Part shown: positions 1-9,099 of the stretch, in pieces
How positions within the stretch are numbered: the stretch's first letter is position 1
Layout of the letters: each line of letters begins with the position of its first letter
Origin: Roseateles oligotrophus
GTDB lineage: Bacteria > Pseudomonadota > Gammaproteobacteria > Burkholderiales > Burkholderiaceae_C
Direction of reading: 5' to 3'
Assembly (NCBI RefSeq): GCF_014204525.1
Contig: NZ_JACHLP010000007.1
Span: 186,001 to 250,000 of the forward strand
Length of the DNA: 64,000 bases
Made by a program: the position numbers and the translations under genes
Notes under the pieces: model-generated
Seen by the model: the letters and a program-made list of their open reading frames with translations, nothing else
Database searches by the model: none
What the model was told of the DNA's origin: nothing

Positions 1-2729
1 ACGTCGCCCGCACGGCGGACGCCTACAACAGCCTGGCGGGCCGCATCAAGCTCGTTACGGGTGAGGGAAAAGCATTCGAGCAGGCCCTGGCAGGCGTGCA
101 GCAGGTGGCGATAGAAACGCGCTCTGATCTGGACGCCACGGCTCAGCTTTTCACCAAGATCCTGGAGATCGGTAAGGCCTCTGGCATGAGCCAGGAAATG
201 GCTTTGTCTCTGACCCAGACCATCAACCAGGCGATCCAGATCACTGGCGGCAGCGCCGCTTCGGCCAGCGCAGCCATCACCCAGCTGGTGCAAGGTCTGC
301 AGTTGGGTGTGGTGCGCGGTGATGAGTTCAACAGCATCATGGAGCAGGCGCCGCGCCTGGCTCAAGCCATGGCCGACGGCCTGGGTGTCACCAAGGGCGA
401 GCTGCGTGGCATGGCCGAGCAAGGCCAGCTCAGCGCCGAGGCTGTGCTGCGGGCGATGCGCATGCAAAGCGAAGGCGTGGCGGCCGAGTTCGCCAAGCTA
501 CCGCCCACCATTGGTGGCGCACTGCAAAACCTGTCCACGGCCTGGATGGTTTATGTCGGCGAAACCGACAAGGCCTCGGGTGCTAGCAAGACCGCTGCGC
601 AGGCGATCAATTTGCTGGCGAAGAATCTGGATGGGCTGATCGGATTGTTGGGCGATGTTGCACAAGCCGGCGCCGGGTTCATTGCCTTGCGTCTCGCACA
701 GCACTTCATGGGTGTCAGCACGGCAGCGCAGGCGGCCGCCGTACAGGTAGCTGCCAGTGCGACAGCCATGAAAGGCGCCGAAGCAGCGGCTGTCGGTGCG
801 GGCGCTGGCGTGAGCCGCTTTGCCGGTTTGTTGGCGGGTCTGCGAGCCTTTACCTTGGTTGGCCTGGTCACGAACTTCAAGGACATCGGCACCTGGATAG
901 GCGAGAGCGCCGCCAAGCTGATGGGATACAAAGATCGCACCGCCGAGCTGGCCGCGCAGGAAGCCGCGCTGAACAAGGAACTGGCAGAACGTCAGGCTTT
1001 GCGTCAGCGGGAAATGGATTTGGCTAAGGCCCATGAGAACGCGCTGTTTGGCGTATCCAAGGCCGGCGCCGGGCTGATTGCCCAGTTTGACGAGCTCACA
1101 AAAAAGGGCACAAACGTCGATGAGGCCATCAGCCAGATCGGCAAGAAGTTCGACCTGGCCAGTCTGCCTGGAATCCAGAACGCTGCGGCCGTGCTGGACA
1201 AGCTGAAGGCCGATGGCAAGCTGTCGGCCGAGCAGTTCCAGCAGGCCTGGGCGGATGCACTCAAAGGCCAGGACCTGCTGGCCTTTGAAACCAAGTTTCG
1301 CGCCAGCATGCTGGTGCTGGAACAACAGGCCGAGGAAGCGGCTGCCAAACTCAAAAGCGCGATCGAGCGCGGTGTGGCCGGTGCGGAGCTGAAGGCACTG
1401 GAGACTGCCGCTCGCGAAGCGCTCAGTGCTGTCGGGCGCGAGACGGAACGCACCGCCCAGGTCATGGATGCAACATTGCGCGAAGCCATCCAGCGCGCCG
1501 GCCTGGACTTTGCTGTAATCAGCGGCGGCATGTCCAAGGCCTCAGTCAGCGCGCTCAACGACATCGAGGCGGTTGTGGCTGGCCTGGATCGCATGAAGGC
1601 CCAGGGCATTGACACCGGCACTGTACTCAGCGCCAGCATCAGCAAGGCCATCAATAGCGCTGACTCGCAAAAGTCCATAGACGCGGTGATAGCCCGCATC
1701 GAATCGCTGCGCAGCAAGCTCGGCGACAAAGTGACAGACGGGTTGCTGGACGATGCTCGCATGCGCGCCAAGGCGCTTAATGACGAACTCGACCGGGCCA
1801 AGCCGGGCATCAACAGCTTGGCCGAAGCCATGAAGGTGTTGGGCGTAACCAGCCAGAAGTCCCTGGATGAGACGGCAACCAAGTTCCGAACTGCTTACGA
1901 GACCATGCGCAGCTCTGGTACCGCGACTGCTCGCGAGCTGCAAGACGGTTTTCTTAAGTACGCCGAGGCCGCCATCAAGGCCAATGGCGGCGTGGCCAGC
2001 GAGTCGCTGAAGACAGAGGCGGCATTGCGCGGTGTCGAACTCTCGGCCGAAAACGCCGGCCGGGCCATCGTCAATGGCATGACCGAAGGCGCCAAGGCCG
2101 CCGCTTCCTTGACCGGGTCGATTGAAAGCCAGACCGCCGCCCTGGAGCGTCAGAACGCCACCATCAAGCGGGCCAATGCTGCACGTGAAGAGGCTCTGGC
2201 GCTGGAGCGAAAGCGCCTCAACGTCGACAAGGACGGCTTCACCTTGGACTCCAATGGCAACCGCCAGACCATGGGGGGCCAGCTCAAGATTCCAGAGGGC
2301 TACTACTTTGACCATGTGGCAGCCAACCAGAATGCGCGCTTCCGGGCTGGCCTGTCCGATGGCTCTGAGTTCATCAAGAAGACCCCGGAGCTGGAAGAAG
2401 AAGAGCGGCAGCAGCAGGCCGAGCACCAGGCCAGCTTGAGGGCCCGCGACCCGGCGGAGCGAAACGGCAATGCCGGCTACTCCCTTTTCGGGCCCAAGCC
2501 CCCACCGGCACCCGGCCCGCCACGGCCAGATCCTGCGCCGACGCCCAGCCCACGCCCGGTGCCGGCGCCGGCGCCGGCGCCCGCGCCCCGTGTCGTGCAT
2601 GTCAACGTGACCCTGACGCTCAACGGCAGCTATCACGGCACCGTGCCCACCGACGACCAGGGCGCAGGCGCCATCCAGAGCTTTGTCGAACACCTTTCCA
2701 CGCTGGCCAAGCGTAGCAACCCGAACTGA
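1..2729 (+). CDS. Phage tail tape measure protein (5'-truncated by window)
   Basis: The reading frame is open from base 3, so the true start lies left of the window; at least 909 residues are visible. The N-terminal visible part (about 95-465) carries the conserved tape-measure domain with GVVRGDEFNSIMEQAPRLA, typical of TIGR02675-type proteins. Hydrophobic stretches follow (about 620-900), then long Ala/Lys/Glu-rich helical regions. A Pro/Ala-rich linker (about 2490-2590) precedes a short conserved beta-rich tail (VHVNVTLTLNG). It sets tail length and passes into the host envelope during DNA injection. The next gene begins 2 bases after its stop. It is the longest gene of the module after the 3138 gene. 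Confidence 0.9.
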   Translation, partial: VARTADAYNSLAGRIKLVTGEGKAFEQALAGVQQVAIETRSDLDATAQLFTKILEIGKASGMSQEMALSLTQTINQAIQITGGSAASASAAITQLVQGLQLGVVRGDEFNSIMEQAPRLAQAMADGLGVTKGELRGMAEQGQLSAEAVLRAMRMQSEGVAAEFAKLPPTIGGALQNLSTAWMVYVGETDKASGASKTAAQAINLLAKNLDGLIGLLGDVAQAGAGFIALRLAQHFMGVSTAAQAAAVQVAASATAMKGAEAAAVGAGAGVSRFAGLLAGLRAFTLVGLVTNFKDIGTWIGESAAKLMGYKDRTAELAAQEAALNKELAERQALRQREMDLAKAHENALFGVSKAGAGLIAQFDELTKKGTNVDEAISQIGKKFDLASLPGIQNAAAVLDKLKADGKLSAEQFQQAWADALKGQDLLAFETKFRASMLVLEQQAEEAAAKLKSAIERGVAGAELKALETAAREALSAVGRETERTAQVMDATLREAIQRAGLDFAVISGGMSKASVSALNDIEAVVAGLDRMKAQGIDTGTVLSASISKAINSADSQKSIDAVIARIESLRSKLGDKVTDGLLDDARMRAKALNDELDRAKPGINSLAEAMKVLGVTSQKSLDETATKFRTAYETMRSSGTATARELQDGFLKYAEAAIKANGGVASESLKTEAALRGVELSAENAGRAIVNGMTEGAKAAASLTGSIESQTAALERQNATIKRANAAREEALALERKRLNVDKDGFTLDSNGNRQTMGGQLKIPEGYYFDHVAANQNARFRAGLSDGSEFIKKTPELEEEERQQQAEHQASLRARDPAERNGNAGYSLFGPKPPPAPGPPRPDPAPTPSPRPVPAPAPAPAPRVVHVNVTLTLNGSYHGTVPTDDQGAGAIQSFVEHLSTLAKRSNPN

Positions 2730-2731
2730 TC

Positions 2732-3136
2732 ATGAGCAGCCCTATCACCCTGACTGTCGGCACCACCTCGGTGGCCCTGCCTGGCGACCTCTACTGGTCA
2801 GACGAAACCGCCTGGCATCCGGTGGCGCAGTCGGTCGAGCGCTCGCTGACGGGCGCCGCCATCATCAGTATCCAGGCGCGCAGCGGCGGCCGGCCGATCA
2901 CGCTGGAGCCACCCGTGGCGCTGGCCAGTTGGATGCCGCGCTTCACCATCGAGCTTCTCAAGGCCTGGGCCGATCAACCTGGCCAGCAAATGACGCTGAC
3001 CCTACGCGGCATGGCGCGCACCGTGATCTGGCGCCACCAGGACGGCGAAGTCATGGTGGCCAGGCCAGTGCAGCACTTCGACGATGTGCAGCCCGACGAC
3101 GCCCATACCGCCACCCTCAAATTCATGGAGATCTGA
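2732..3136 (+). CDS. Phage tail-module protein, unassigned (134 aa)
   Basis: A 134-residue, beta-strand-rich protein without signal peptide or cysteines. It starts 2 bases after the tape measure stop, and the following gene starts just after its TGA. Position directly after the tape measure in siphovirus tail modules usually corresponds to distal-tail or minor-tail components, so a distal-tail role is an inference from synteny. I see no catalytic motif. Confidence 0.7.
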   Translation: MSSPITLTVGTTSVALPGDLYWSDETAWHPVAQSVERSLTGAAIISIQARSGGRPITLEPPVALASWMPRFTIELLKAWADQPGQQMTLTLRGMARTVIWRHQDGEVMVARPVQHFDDVQPDDAHTATLKFMEI

Positions 3137-3137
3137 C

Positions 3138-6100
3138 GTGCCCATTCTCGACAACGACATCAAGATCCTGGCAAGCCAGGTCTTAGCCGACGTGCCTGAA
3201 GGGGGCGGCGCGGCCACCGGCATCGTGGTGGCCGATGGTGTCAGCAACAACCTGTTCCCCGACGTCTCGGAGCTCGATCATGTCTACGGCCGTGTTGCTC
3301 TCCGCAAGGTGTTTGCCAGCGTGCAAACAGCGAGCCGCGATGTGTTCATGGGCGCGCACGCCATCATTGCCGACGAGCCAGACGATCCCGGCGTGTCGTG
3401 CCTGCTGTTCTCGACGAACGATGCGTTTGATACTCGAAACGCCGCCAAAAACCGGATCGAGTCCTACCTGATCCAAGGCCCGGCCTATGCCGGCCAGCTC
3501 TTCGGCGACCACATCGCCGGCCAGATGACCGTTGCCGTGGTGCAGCGCGTCGAGGCCCCCGTTCCATCGGTCGGTGAGACCTTGCTTGTGCGCTCGAATG
3601 AAGGCCTTCCTACCCAGTTCGAGCAGTACCTGCGCGTGCTGGACAGGACGGCAACGAAGCGGACATTCACCGACGACAAAGGCGATTTTGAACGCGCCAT
3701 CGTCACAATGTCGGTCAGCGATCAGCTGCGCGCCGACCACCGGGGCTACCAAGCAAGTCGGACGGACTCTGGCGACGCCGCCGGCAAGGCCAAGGTCTAC
3801 GGGACCACGGTGGCCGATGCAGCCCGCTACTACGGCGTCAAGCCTTTGCTGACCCCGGTGGGCGCAGGCGACCGGACGATCTCCGCCGACGGCATCTTCG
3901 TGCCCCTCGTGCCGTCCAGCCGTACCGAAGTCGGCATCGCTGACGCCCGAATGAACCAGCAGTCGGCGGCCCTGCAGGCGGGCACGGTCGAGCCGATCAC
4001 CATCACTGCCGCAGCGGTGGTCTTCACGGCGGCCAGCGCCCTCTACATCGGCGGCGGCATCTTGCCCGGCTCGCTGCGCCTCACCGTCTCTGGCTCGGTG
4101 CTGACGGACTCGGGCGGTAAGCTGATGAGCGGGGCCGTTAGTGTCGGCATCGTCGACTACGCCAACGGCATCGCCTCCCTGGCTACCAACCTGTTCGGCA
4201 CGGGTGCGGTCAATGTGTCGGCGACCTACTCGCCCTGCGCGCCGGTTCAGATTGCTTCCGAGTCGGTCGGCATCCCCGTGACGGACGCGACCCGCCGGCT
4301 GACCTGGGTGCTGCCCGTTACGCCTGCGCCAGCGCCCGGCAGCCTGCAGGTCAGCTATCGCTCGCAGGGGCGGTGGTATGTGCTCTCTGAAGACGGGTCT
4401 GGCGCCGTGCGAGGCGCCGACGCTTCCTTCGGCGCGGGCTCGCTGAACTTCAGCACCGGCACGCTGAGCCTGACCTTGGGGTCGCTACCGGATGTCCCTA
4501 GCGCGATCCTGCTGGCCTGGGCGCCCGCTGCCGCCGTGGCTGCCGCGCCGCTGCAGAGTCCTGGCGCGACGGCCACCGCCAACGGCGAGCCGCTCCCGAC
4601 CGCGCCAACTGCGGTCACGTCATCCAGCGCCGAGGTGTTGCTTGCGGTTGCCAGCCCCGGGGCCGGCATCTCGCCCGGCACGCTGACGGTGACCTGGGCC
4701 GGGAAGACCGCCACGGACACCGGCGCGGCCGGGGTATTGAGCGGCGACGCGGACGGGGGTGTTAGCTACTCCGACGGCATCGTGAGGTTCTTGCCCAAGG
4801 TCTTGCCGCCCAAAGGCACCCAGATCACGCTGAACTTCATAACGTCCCCCCGAGGCACGCCCGCCGACTACACGCTCGGGGCCTTCACCGACGCCGGTGC
4901 GGAGTACAGCACGACTCTGGTCGGCACCCTGCCGGTCAAGCAGCGCTCGTTCAAGGCCTCGATCAGCGTGCGCGGCACGCAACGCGTCCACCCCGGCGTC
5001 GACTCGACATTCGACACGGGAATTTGGGTCGCAGACGATGGCGCCGGCAAGATCATGTACGCCGGCATCCAGGTCGGCACGATCAACTACGCGACCGGCG
5101 CGCTGACGTTCGTCAAGGCGTTCTCGCAATCGCAGCGCGACTCGGTGTTCGCCGAGGTGTCGATCGACGGCACCCCGTCCGGCCCCAAGCGCACCGCGAT
5201 CACCGGCGTCGAAACGCGCACCGTGACCGTGCCGGTCCTCAATGCCGGCAGCCCATTCCAGCAGGGCTTCGCCATGGTGGCGAGCTGGGTCTCGGGCACC
5301 AGCGCCCCCGCGTCCAAGACCGTCTCGCTCGACACGCTGTCTATCGGCTGCCGGCCCGGCACGGGCAAGACGCTCTCGCCGGTCGTCGCGTTCAAGATCG
5401 GCGGCACCCGCATGTGCTCTGGCGCGGACGGCCTGCTGGGCGAGAACCCCTCGCTCGCCGCCGGCGGAGGCACGCCCCGGGGCCGCGTTGTTGTCGACCC
5501 TGGCTATGTGCGTCTGGACTCCTGGGCGCCTGGCCTGCAGAACGCGGTGACGGACTGGGTTGCGTCGGCGGCCCCGGCAGAGACTGCGCGCGTCGGCGCG
5601 AGCCTGGTCGACGTGATCACTTTCCGCATCGCTGCGGCCCCGGTCGCCCCCAGCGGGTTCTCGATCCTGGGGAAGACCGCCGGCGGCAGCAACGTCTCGG
5701 GGGTAGCGAACGCAGCTGGGGAAGTCACCGGAACGGGCATCGCCTCCGGCTCGATCAACTACGAGACCGGCGTGGTGTCGCTGAGGTTCACGGGGCAGGT
5801 TCGCGCGGACTCGCTGCGCTACAACGCGGTCGCCTACAGTTATGTCCCACTGGATTCGACGGTGCTCGGCCTGGACCCTGTGCGGCTGCCCAGCGATGGC
5901 CGCGTCCCTGTGTTTCGCAACGGCGGCGTGGCTGTCATCCACCACACCCAGACCTCGGCACCTATGACCGTGGGCAGCGGGCAGACCGTGAACCTGGGGC
6001 GCCCGAACGTCGGCCAGGTCACGGTCATCGGCGCCAACGGGGCGGCGGTCGTGGGCGGGTACACCGTGGACCGGGTAGCAGGTACCGTCACCTTCACCGC

Positions 6101-6704
6101 CGCGCCGGCCTCGCAACCGATCAAGATCCGCGACCGCATCGAGGAGGCCGCGTTGATGACCGACGTGCAGGTCTCAGGCCTGGTGAAGCTCAATCGCCCG
6201 TTGTCCCGCGCCTATCCGGCGGGCTCGAAGGTCAGCTCAGCCCTGCTGGTGGGCGACATGGCCGCCCGCGTGTCGCTTTTCTTCGACCAGGAGACGTGGA
6301 CGGGAGCCTGGTCCGACAACCAGATCGGCAATGCGGCAGGCCCGACGTTCGACACGATCAATTACCCGGTCGAGGTGCAGAACGCCGGGGCGGTGACGGA
6401 GCGCTGGGCGCTGAGGTTCAACGGCTCGACCTCCTTCACGATCATCGGCGAGCACCTGGGCCAAATCGGCGTGGGCAACACCGCCAGCGATTGCAACCCC
6501 ATCAACCCCGCCACCGGCACGCCCTATTTCAAGCTCGACAAAAGGGGCTTCAACGCCGGCTGGAGCGTGGACAACGTGCTCCGCCTCAACACAGTTGGGG
6601 CAGCCGCACCGCTGTGGCTCGCCCGCGTGGTTCAACAGGGCACCCCGGTGCTCGCTTCCGATAGCTTTACCCTCGCCGTGCGCGGCGATGTGGACACCCC
6701 ATAA
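3138..6704 (+). CDS. Large phage virion/tail protein with tandem beta-repeats (1188 aa)
   Basis: GTG start at 3138, one base after the upstream TGA; an upstream in-frame ATG at 3084 would overlap the previous gene by 53 bases and is unlikely. The protein is rich in Gly, Ala, Val, Thr and Ser. From about residue 335 it carries a recurring hairpin motif of the form G-x-[IV/L]-[DN/S]-[YF]-x-[TND]-G: GIVDYANG (4146), GSLNFSTG (4437), GGVSYSDG (4755), GTINYATG (5076), GSINYETG (5748) and the weaker VDRVAG (6066), mostly about 318 bases apart. This suggests a string of about 106-residue beta domains. A structural tail or baseplate protein is likely; the N-terminal 250 residues are non-repetitive and may anchor it. 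Confidence 0.75.
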   Translation: MPILDNDIKILASQVLADVPEGGGAATGIVVADGVSNNLFPDVSELDHVYGRVALRKVFASVQTASRDVFMGAHAIIADEPDDPGVSCLLFSTNDAFDTRNAAKNRIESYLIQGPAYAGQLFGDHIAGQMTVAVVQRVEAPVPSVGETLLVRSNEGLPTQFEQYLRVLDRTATKRTFTDDKGDFERAIVTMSVSDQLRADHRGYQASRTDSGDAAGKAKVYGTTVADAARYYGVKPLLTPVGAGDRTISADGIFVPLVPSSRTEVGIADARMNQQSAALQAGTVEPITITAAAVVFTAASALYIGGGILPGSLRLTVSGSVLTDSGGKLMSGAVSVGIVDYANGIASLATNLFGTGAVNVSATYSPCAPVQIASESVGIPVTDATRRLTWVLPVTPAPAPGSLQVSYRSQGRWYVLSEDGSGAVRGADASFGAGSLNFSTGTLSLTLGSLPDVPSAILLAWAPAAAVAAAPLQSPGATATANGEPLPTAPTAVTSSSAEVLLAVASPGAGISPGTLTVTWAGKTATDTGAAGVLSGDADGGVSYSDGIVRFLPKVLPPKGTQITLNFITSPRGTPADYTLGAFTDAGAEYSTTLVGTLPVKQRSFKASISVRGTQRVHPGVDSTFDTGIWVADDGAGKIMYAGIQVGTINYATGALTFVKAFSQSQRDSVFAEVSIDGTPSGPKRTAITGVETRTVTVPVLNAGSPFQQGFAMVASWVSGTSAPASKTVSLDTLSIGCRPGTGKTLSPVVAFKIGGTRMCSGADGLLGENPSLAAGGGTPRGRVVVDPGYVRLDSWAPGLQNAVTDWVASAAPAETARVGASLVDVITFRIAAAPVAPSGFSILGKTAGGSNVSGVANAAGEVTGTGIASGSINYETGVVSLRFTGQVRADSLRYNAVAYSYVPLDSTVLGLDPVRLPSDGRVPVFRNGGVAVIHHTQTSAPMTVGSGQTVNLGRPNVGQVTVIGANGAAVVGGYTVDRVAGTVTFTAAPASQPIKIRDRIEEAALMTDVQVSGLVKLNRPLSRAYPAGSKVSSALLVGDMAARVSLFFDQETWTGAWSDNQIGNAAGPTFDTINYPVEVQNAGAVTERWALRFNGSTSFTIIGEHLGQIGVGNTASDCNPINPATGTPYFKLDKRGFNAGWSVDNVLRLNTVGAAAPLWLARVVQQGTPVLASDSFTLAVRGDVDTP

Positions 6705-6715
6705 GGACCAAAGAT

Positions 6716-7909
6716 ATGCCAGCACCCACCTCCGTCGTCTACTTCGACTCCACCGACGCCGGCGCGCCGACGCTCAACAACGCGGCAGGCTCCCTTATCG
6801 GCGTGCTCGACGCATGCCTGATCAACGGCTACAACCTGAAGACCGTCCAGAGCATCACGGTTAGCGGCGGCCTCGCCACTGCGAGCTGCGCGGGACACGG
6901 TCTGCCGGACGACTCGGTCAACCTGATCGCCGGCGTGACCGACAAGGCTGCGTTGAACGGTCGCCAGCGCATCACCGTTGTCAATGCGAACACGTTCACG
7001 TTCGACGCGACTGGCGTGCCCAACGGCTCGGCCGCAGGAACGCTCTCGGTCAAGCGGGCGCCGCTGGGCTGGGCCAAGCAGTTCGCGAATGGGAACACCA
7101 AGGCCGTCTATCAGCGCATGGATCCGGCTGCGACGGCGATGGTGCTGCGGATTGACGATGCGGGGGCAGCGATGCCGGGCAACAATATCGCCCGAGCGGA
7201 TATGTACGAGTCGATGACCGATGTGGACTTTGGTTCGGGGCGTGCGGTCGGGCCTGCTGGCGGTCAGTATTGGGGCAAGGGCGGCAACTCGACAAAGGTA
7301 TACCGCTGGATCCTGGTCGGCGATTCTCGGACGTTCTACCTTTTCACAGACTCGTTCCCGGGAGGTGACGTAAGCACCTTTACCAGCTACGGCACCCTGG
7401 CCGGCCTGGGGTTTGGGGACATCGCGTCGTACCGAGCAGGTGACCCGTTCGGGTGCATCCTCACTGGAGGGTATGACCTCAGCCTGAACGCGGCCGGCCT
7501 GGGAGGCACCCGACAACTGGGGGCGGCCCCGTCTCAGGACGGATCTGCGCTGCTCGCCCGCTCAAGCAACGGGATCGGTGGGTCGACATATTTCGCTCTG
7601 ATCGGGGAGAACGGTTCGACCTCCGGCGGCGGCAACTCGCCGGGATACCCGAGCCCGGTCGATAACGGCTTGGTCGTTCGGATGCCGGTCTTCCTGTCAG
7701 AACTCAATGCCCCGTTCCAGAACCCCATCCGCGGCGAAGTACGAGGTTTTGCCGCGGCCCTTGGGAACATCGCGGTCATGATGAGACTGCGGAAGCTGAC
7801 AAACCTCGCGGGGTCGGATCGCACGTTTCTCGTAGTGCCCTGCAGCCCGGGCGGGGTCTACGCCAGCCCTGCGGGATTGCTGATCGATATTTCGGGCCCG
7901 TGGGCGTAA
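6716..7909 (+). CDS. Phage virion structural protein, unassigned (397 aa)
   Basis: ATG with a clear AAGGA ribosome site 8 bases upstream. The 397-residue protein has no signal peptide; residues about 45-110 look like a small beta domain (VSGGLATASCAGHGLPDD, then VNANTFTFDATG), and the rest is Gly/Ser/Asn-rich with a conserved-looking end (GGVYASPAGLLIDISGPW). This architecture occurs among tail-associated proteins of siphoviruses, which is from memory of the family and not tested. It sits between the large repeat protein and a carbohydrate-binding-like protein, so a receptor-end or baseplate position is plausible. Confidence 0.65.
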   Translation: MPAPTSVVYFDSTDAGAPTLNNAAGSLIGVLDACLINGYNLKTVQSITVSGGLATASCAGHGLPDDSVNLIAGVTDKAALNGRQRITVVNANTFTFDATGVPNGSAAGTLSVKRAPLGWAKQFANGNTKAVYQRMDPAATAMVLRIDDAGAAMPGNNIARADMYESMTDVDFGSGRAVGPAGGQYWGKGGNSTKVYRWILVGDSRTFYLFTDSFPGGDVSTFTSYGTLAGLGFGDIASYRAGDPFGCILTGGYDLSLNAAGLGGTRQLGAAPSQDGSALLARSSNGIGGSTYFALIGENGSTSGGGNSPGYPSPVDNGLVVRMPVFLSELNAPFQNPIRGEVRGFAAALGNIAVMMRLRKLTNLAGSDRTFLVVPCSPGGVYASPAGLLIDISGPWA

Positions 7910-7912
7910 ACA

Positions 7913-8713
7913 ATGGGCGCATACAGATACTGGAGAGTCAACCTCCTCACCGGTAACCCGAACGGGCGCACCTGGCTGCGGGATCTTGAGCTGCGCGGGG
8001 TTCCGGGCGGGCCCGATCTGACCGTGCCGGGCGGCACGTTCACCGTCAATAGTCAAGACGTGACCGAGGTGGGCCTGCGTGCGATTGATGGGGACCCGGC
8101 GACTGCCTGGAACTCTGGTTCTCCTGGGCCTGCAGGGCGAGTCGCGGAGGGTACATACGACTTCGGCGTGCCGACCGTCGTTGCTGAGGTCGCCCTGCTT
8201 TTTGGCAGCATTGAGTACACGGGGCCGCTGGCAGGTTCGTGGGTGTCTGCTTCCAATGACCTGCAGCAATGGACCGTGTTCGGCCCAACGTTCGGGGCAG
8301 GGCAGGGTTTGGTGGGCAACACGCTCTCCGCGGTGGCCCTCACCGTCGAGTCTCCGCTTACGCCAGCAATACGGGCAGCCGGCCGGTCTGCTCGTTTGCC
8401 GACATCCTGGCCTGCAGGAGGCCCGGGGCGGGCCCGCTACGGCCAGGCCCGCTACGGCTTCGATGTTGGCCCGTACAGAATTGCCGGCACCGTGTTCATC
8501 GACGGCACGCCCGACGTGCCAGTGTCGCGCCGCGTGCGGCTGTTCGACCGGCAGAGCGCGCGCATGGTGCGCGAGGGGTGGTCCGACCCCGTGACGGGCG
8601 CCTATGCCTTCGAGAACCTGCCCGCTGCGCCCGACGGCTATTTCGTGCTGTCCCACGATCACACGGGTGTTTTCAATGCCGAAGTGAAAGACCGGATTCA
8701 GCCAATCCCATGA
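7913..8713 (+). CDS. Phage tail protein with discoidin-like and Cna-B-like domains (266 aa)
   Basis: Residues about 1-150 resemble an F5/8-type (discoidin) domain: an early aromatic strand (YRYWRVNLL), a DGDPATAWNSG turn typical of these domains, and a closing SNDLQQWTVFG segment. Residues about 185-255 (GTVFIDGTPDVPVSRRVRLF ... DPVTGAYAFENLPA) match the pattern of carboxypeptidase-regulatory or Cna-B-like beta-sandwiches. Both folds commonly mediate adhesion, so host-surface binding is inferred. Its TGA overlaps the ATG of the next gene (ATGA at 8710). Confidence 0.65.
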   Translation: MGAYRYWRVNLLTGNPNGRTWLRDLELRGVPGGPDLTVPGGTFTVNSQDVTEVGLRAIDGDPATAWNSGSPGPAGRVAEGTYDFGVPTVVAEVALLFGSIEYTGPLAGSWVSASNDLQQWTVFGPTFGAGQGLVGNTLSAVALTVESPLTPAIRAAGRSARLPTSWPAGGPGRARYGQARYGFDVGPYRIAGTVFIDGTPDVPVSRRVRLFDRQSARMVREGWSDPVTGAYAFENLPAAPDGYFVLSHDHTGVFNAEVKDRIQPIP

Positions 8714-9096
8714 GCTTCTACCCGACCCTCGCCTGGAAGTCTGCGCGGCTGGCCGCGACACTGGCCGCCATCGATGGCGGAGGGTCGCCTGGCGAGTTCT
8801 GGCTGTACTCGGGGCAGTGGCCGGCGACACCTGGCGACGTGACCGTCGAGGCCTTGCAGGTCGTGATCGTTCTGCCGAACCCCTCTGGCACGGTCTCGGG
8901 CTCTACGCTCACGCTGGAGCCAAACGTCCAGGGCGCTCGGATCGGCGGCGGGCAGATCACATGGGGCCGCCTTGTCAATGGCGCGGGCCTGGTGCTGCTC
9001 GATTTCATCGCCGGCCCGGGCGGCCTGGTGCTGGACTCCTATGTAGGAGCGCCCGGCTCCTTGGTTCGGATCAAGTCGGCAGTGTTCAGCGAGTAG
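8710..9096 (+). CDS. Phage tail-module protein, unassigned (128 aa)
   Basis: The start codon overlaps the previous stop (ATGA), which indicates translational coupling and fixes the start. The 128-residue product is beta-rich, with a short N-terminal helix and the repeated patterns GSTLTLEPNVQG and GAGLVLLDFIAG. There is no signal peptide. I do not recognise a family; a small structural or assembly role in the tail is inferred only from position. Confidence 0.65.
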   Translation: MSFYPTLAWKSARLAATLAAIDGGGSPGEFWLYSGQWPATPGDVTVEALQVVIVLPNPSGTVSGSTLTLEPNVQGARIGGGQITWGRLVNGAGLVLLDFIAGPGGLVLDSYVGAPGSLVRIKSAVFSE

Positions 9097-9099
9097 GCC

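Noticed and set aside
498-2693. Long open frames antisense to the tape measure gene
   Set aside because: They follow from high GC in the third codon position, have Arg/Gly/His-rich translations and no start context; the + strand gene is clearly real.
4620-6116. A 498-codon antisense frame and a 546-codon shifted frame within the large virion gene
   Set aside because: Arg/Gly-rich, low-complexity products typical of shadow frames; they would overlap a repeat-bearing gene with proper spacing.
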